In this document: piece after piece, positions 61,949 through 64,000 of the stretch
Numbering within the stretch: the first letter of the stretch is position 1
Layout: each line of letters starts with the position of its first letter
NCBI GenBank assembly: GCA_963832835.1
Contig: CAWHVD010000001.1
Location: forward strand, 62,001 to 126,000
From: CAVPKN01 sp963832835
GTDB lineage: Bacteria; Chlamydiota; Chlamydiia; Chlamydiales; JAAKFR01
Direction: 5' to 3'
Length of the DNA: 64,000 bases
Notes under the pieces: model-generated
The model's database searches: none
What the model was told of the DNA's origin: nothing
What the model saw: the letters and a program-made list of their open reading frames with translations, nothing else
Program-made: the position numbers and the translations under genes

Positions 61949-63199
61949 ATGACAAAAAAAAGTTTCAATACTAAAGAGGCTGCTGCCTGTTCATTCTGCG
62001 GCCGGACTGAAGATGATGTAGAAAAGCTCATCTCGGGACCAAACGTATACATTTGCGACAATTGCATCCGGCTTTGCATGAGCATCTTGGAGAAAAAGCC
62101 CTCCACAGGAGAACTCAAACTGCTCAAACCGGCAGAGCTTAAAGCCCGTTTAGATGAATACATCATCGGCCAAGAGTCAGCAAAACGTACCGTGGCCGTG
62201 GCCGTTTACAACCACTATAAGCGAGTCCGTGCCCTTTCCCAAAACAAAGAGGTCAATTACGGCAAATCCAATGTCCTTTTGCTCGGCCCAACCGGTTCGG
62301 GAAAGACGCTCATTGCTAAAACACTTGCCCAGATTCTGGATGTCCCTTTTACGATCGCCGATGCAACAACTCTCACTGAAGCAGGTTATGTCGGCGAGGA
62401 TGTAGAAAACATCGTCTTGAGGCTCCTTCAGGCTGCTGACTATGATGTAGCACGCGCTGAACAAGGCATCATCTACATTGATGAGATCGACAAAATTGGG
62501 CGCACGACATCGAATGTCTCTATTACTCGCGACGTTTCTGGTGAAGGTGTTCAGCAGGCCCTATTAAAGATTGTCGAGGGCACCATAGCCAATGTGCCGC
62601 CCAAAGGGGGCAGAAAACACCCGCATCAAGAATACATCAAAGTGAACACCGAAAATATCTTATTCATCGTCGGTGGTGCGTTTGCACATCTTGATAAAAT
62701 CATCGGTAAACGGCTTGGGAAAAGCAAAATTGGGTTTTCCGATATCAAAACAGGAGTCAGTATTGACCCGCACGATCAAAACAAGCTTCTTAACCAAGTT
62801 GAGCCTGAAGACCTCATCTCTTTTGGGATGATTCCCGAATTTGTGGGCCGTTTCAATTGCATCGTCAATTGCAACGAACTGATGGTCGAAGATCTTGTCA
62901 AAATTTTGTCTGAGCCGAAAAATGCCATCATCAAACAATATACCCACATGTTTGCCGAAGAGGGGGTAAAACTCGAGTTCACCACCGAAGCCCTCTTTGC
63001 TGCAGCTAAAAAGGCAAAAGAAGCGGGGACCGGTGCACGTGCTCTAAGGATGATCTTAGAAAACTTGCTGCGGGATTTGATGTTTGATGTACCCTCTGAC
63101 GATACGATTGCCGAAGTGCATATCTCTGACGAGTCGGTCTCAAACAATCAATTGCCCCACATCGTCCGCCGCGCATCTTCTTCCGAAAAAATCGCCTAA
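61949..63199 (+). CDS. clpX: ClpX unfoldase
   Basis: The protein has 416 residues. The N-terminal zinc-binding domain is ACSFCGRTEDD and ICDNCIRLC. Walker A is LLGPTGSGKTLIAK and Walker B is IIYIDEIDKIG; the C-terminal AAA lid ends in the usual form. It recognises and unfolds substrates for ClpP. No spacer separates it from clpP. Confidence 0.97.
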   Translation: MTKKSFNTKEAAACSFCGRTEDDVEKLISGPNVYICDNCIRLCMSILEKKPSTGELKLLKPAELKARLDEYIIGQESAKRTVAVAVYNHYKRVRALSQNKEVNYGKSNVLLLGPTGSGKTLIAKTLAQILDVPFTIADATTLTEAGYVGEDVENIVLRLLQAADYDVARAEQGIIYIDEIDKIGRTTSNVSITRDVSGEGVQQALLKIVEGTIANVPPKGGRKHPHQEYIKVNTENILFIVGGAFAHLDKIIGKRLGKSKIGFSDIKTGVSIDPHDQNKLLNQVEPEDLISFGMIPEFVGRFNCIVNCNELMVEDLVKILSEPKNAIIKQYTHMFAEEGVKLEFTTEALFAAAKKAKEAGTGARALRMILENLLRDLMFDVPSDDTIAEVHISDESVSNNQLPHIVRRASSSEKIA

Positions 63200-63232
63200 A
63201 TTCTTCCTAGCCAATTCAACGCAAAGACGCTA

Positions 63233-63253
63233 AGAAGGGAAAATGCCCTTCTT
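63233..63253 (+). terminator. Hairpin terminator after clpX
   Basis: AGAAGGG, a short loop and CCCTTCT, followed by a weakly T-rich stretch, lie 34 bases after the clpX stop. The stem is good and the T tract is poor. Confidence 0.5.
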
Positions 63254-63313
63254 TGCATTGATTTCTTGTAACTATTCAGGTAATCCATCTTTTTGGTTAA
63301 AAGCCTCTCTGTG

Positions 63314-63382
63314 GTGACTATCCACTCCCACCTTGACAAACTGGGGCTGCCCTAAGGATTCTGCTGGCTCGTGAATAGTCAC
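63314..63382 (-). mobile_element. Repeat family 1 element, short complete copy
   Basis: The outer ends are GTGACTATCCAC (63314-63325) and GTGAATAGTCAC (63371-63382), a 12-base terminal inverted repeat with one mismatch. The 69-bp core matches 29622-29762 with the extra middle removed. It has no coding capacity. It lies in the 520-base gap between clpX and the ABC-F gene. Confidence 0.85.
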
Positions 63383-63491
63383 GATTTCTTAAGTATTTAA
63401 TACATTCCCAAATGGTGAAGGGGCCCCCTAATGGAAGCGATTCTGGATCAAAAGATTGCATCAATTTGCCGTCTCCAACTGCCGTTTTTAG

Positions 63492-63600
63492 GATGATCGT
63501 TTCGAAGCCTATGTTTTTGCACCTAAGCGAGAATGGATCGTTCAAAAATGGCGTGTTATACAGTGCCAATTTGTGACTTTATTTTCTGGCAATGGTATAA
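63492..63600 (+). mobile_element. Repeat family 2 element, left-truncated copy
   Basis: GATGATCGTTTCGAAGCC to the right end TTTTCTGGCAATGGTATAA matches the interior and right half of 26022-26185. About 55 bases at the left end are missing. The rest of the 63200-63721 gap holds nothing I can support as a gene. Confidence 0.8.
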
Positions 63601-63721
63601 GAGCGCATTTAAGCTTGAGCTAAAGAGATCACCCATTTTCCAATTGCCGGCTGTAGCCTTATAGACTCAAATTCCTTGAGATTTGGAAGGAGCAACCCAC
63701 TAATAAAAACCGGACTTATTA

Positions 63722-64000
63722 CTATGCCCCCTGTTTCTTTTCGAGCTCTTCCCAGCGGAGATAGAGTTGTTCAACCTGGTTCTCAGCCAATCCAACCGCA
63801 CGGCAGACCTCTTCTAGTCGGGTTGGATTTTGCGCTAAGGCAGCATCCTCAAGAAGATGGTTCAGCGCTTGAATCTCTTTCTCAAATTGTGTGATCTTCG
63901 TTTCGATTTGCCGCAGCTCATTTCTCTCGGATGAAGAGAGCTTGGGAGCAGCCTGTGGGGCTTTGATTTTCTTTTCTGTAGGAGCTTGGACTTTACGCAT
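63722..64000 (-). CDS. ABC-F (Uup-type) ATPase, C-terminal end
   Basis: Only the last 92 residues are in the window; the ATG at the very edge is probably internal. The sequence is a Lys/Ala-rich linker (VQAPTEKKIKAPQAAP) followed by a coiled-coil (ERNELRQIETKITQFEKEIQ and on, to RWEELEKK), the C-terminal domain of Uup-type ABC-F proteins. Those act on ribosomes or DNA and have two ATPase domains, which would lie outside the window to the right. Confidence 0.65.
   Translation of the reverse strand: MRKVQAPTEKKIKAPQAAPKLSSSERNELRQIETKITQFEKEIQALNHLLEDAALAQNPTRLEEVCRAVGLAENQVEQLYLRWEELEKKQGA

Noticed and set aside
63318..63569. Minus-strand open frame of 83 codons between clpX and the ABC-F gene
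   Set aside because: It spans parts of two unrelated repeat elements and has no ribosome binding site or family features.

Overview
The window looks like the chromosome of an environmental chlamydia (order Parachlamydiales or a close relative). The backbone is a gene set I recall from Chlamydia trachomatis as roughly CT705 to CT728: clpX, clpP, tig, a SWIM/SNF2 helicase, mreB, GTP-type PEP carboxykinase, gpsA, a UDP-sugar pyrophosphorylase, fliJ/fliI/fliH/fliF-like genes, nifU, a nifS-like gene, pgm, an RluB-type pseudouridine synthase, birA, rodA, a P1B ATPase and a VIT1-type transporter. The CT numbers are from memory. Between these lie genes the small pathogenic Chlamydia lack, and several candidate inclusion-membrane or secreted effectors. 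I could not fix the genus.

Left part (1-16.6 kb). An Inc-like gene runs off the left edge. It is followed by a secreted RHS/YD-repeat protein whose C-terminal domain is a DUF687-like serine hydrolase, with a small exported protein behind it (possible immunity partner). This pair is bounded by 121-bp direct repeats. Next come a large NAD-glutamate dehydrogenase and an 1810-residue protein that joins a PARP-like ADP-ribosyltransferase, ankyrin repeats, a DUF294-like nucleotidyltransferase and twelve near-identical 42-residue TPR units. A palindromic element is inserted in frame in that gene.

Middle (16.6-29.6 kb). A VIT1 transporter and an SPC/HEGGT-type metal ATPase overlap, and a second large glutamate dehydrogenase overlaps the ATPase. 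Then follow an AAA/DUF4143 ATPase, rodA with a coupled small gene, birA, and the pgm-nifS-nifU operon. The NifS-like protein has lost the residues needed for cysteine desulfurase chemistry.

Accessory block (29.6-38.6 kb). It holds an Inc-like protein; a three-gene set made of a Cys-rich lipoprotein resembling a BufA2 bufferin precursor, a DUF692/MNIO maturase and a DUF2063 partner; LemA and an M48 protease overlapping that set; an F-box protein with a basic C-terminal tail; and threonine synthase.

Right part (38.6-64 kb). It holds gpsA, the UDP-sugar pyrophosphorylase and the fliJ-I-H-F cluster, whose FliF carries a FliG-like C-terminal domain. An accessory stretch follows (two glycosyltransferases, an Inc-like protein, gamma-glutamyltransferase, a family 5 uracil-DNA glycosylase, a class II cyclic-nucleotide phosphodiesterase). 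Then come pckG-mreB-SNF2, two small membrane proteins, a membrane-anchored kinase-like protein, two tRNA-Gly genes, tig-clpP-clpX, and the C-terminus of an ABC-F protein at the right edge.

Short inverted-repeat elements are scattered through the gaps. One family has 3 copies (about 69-141 bp), another has 3 copies (about 165 bp), and three others are single copies (164-179 bp). Several lie at or near places where gene order differs from the C. trachomatis order. The metabolic genes share a theme: gamma-glutamyltransferase can release glutamate, two glutamate dehydrogenases can oxidise it, and PEPCK can turn the resulting oxaloacetate into PEP. That would suit a bacterium living on host amino acids.
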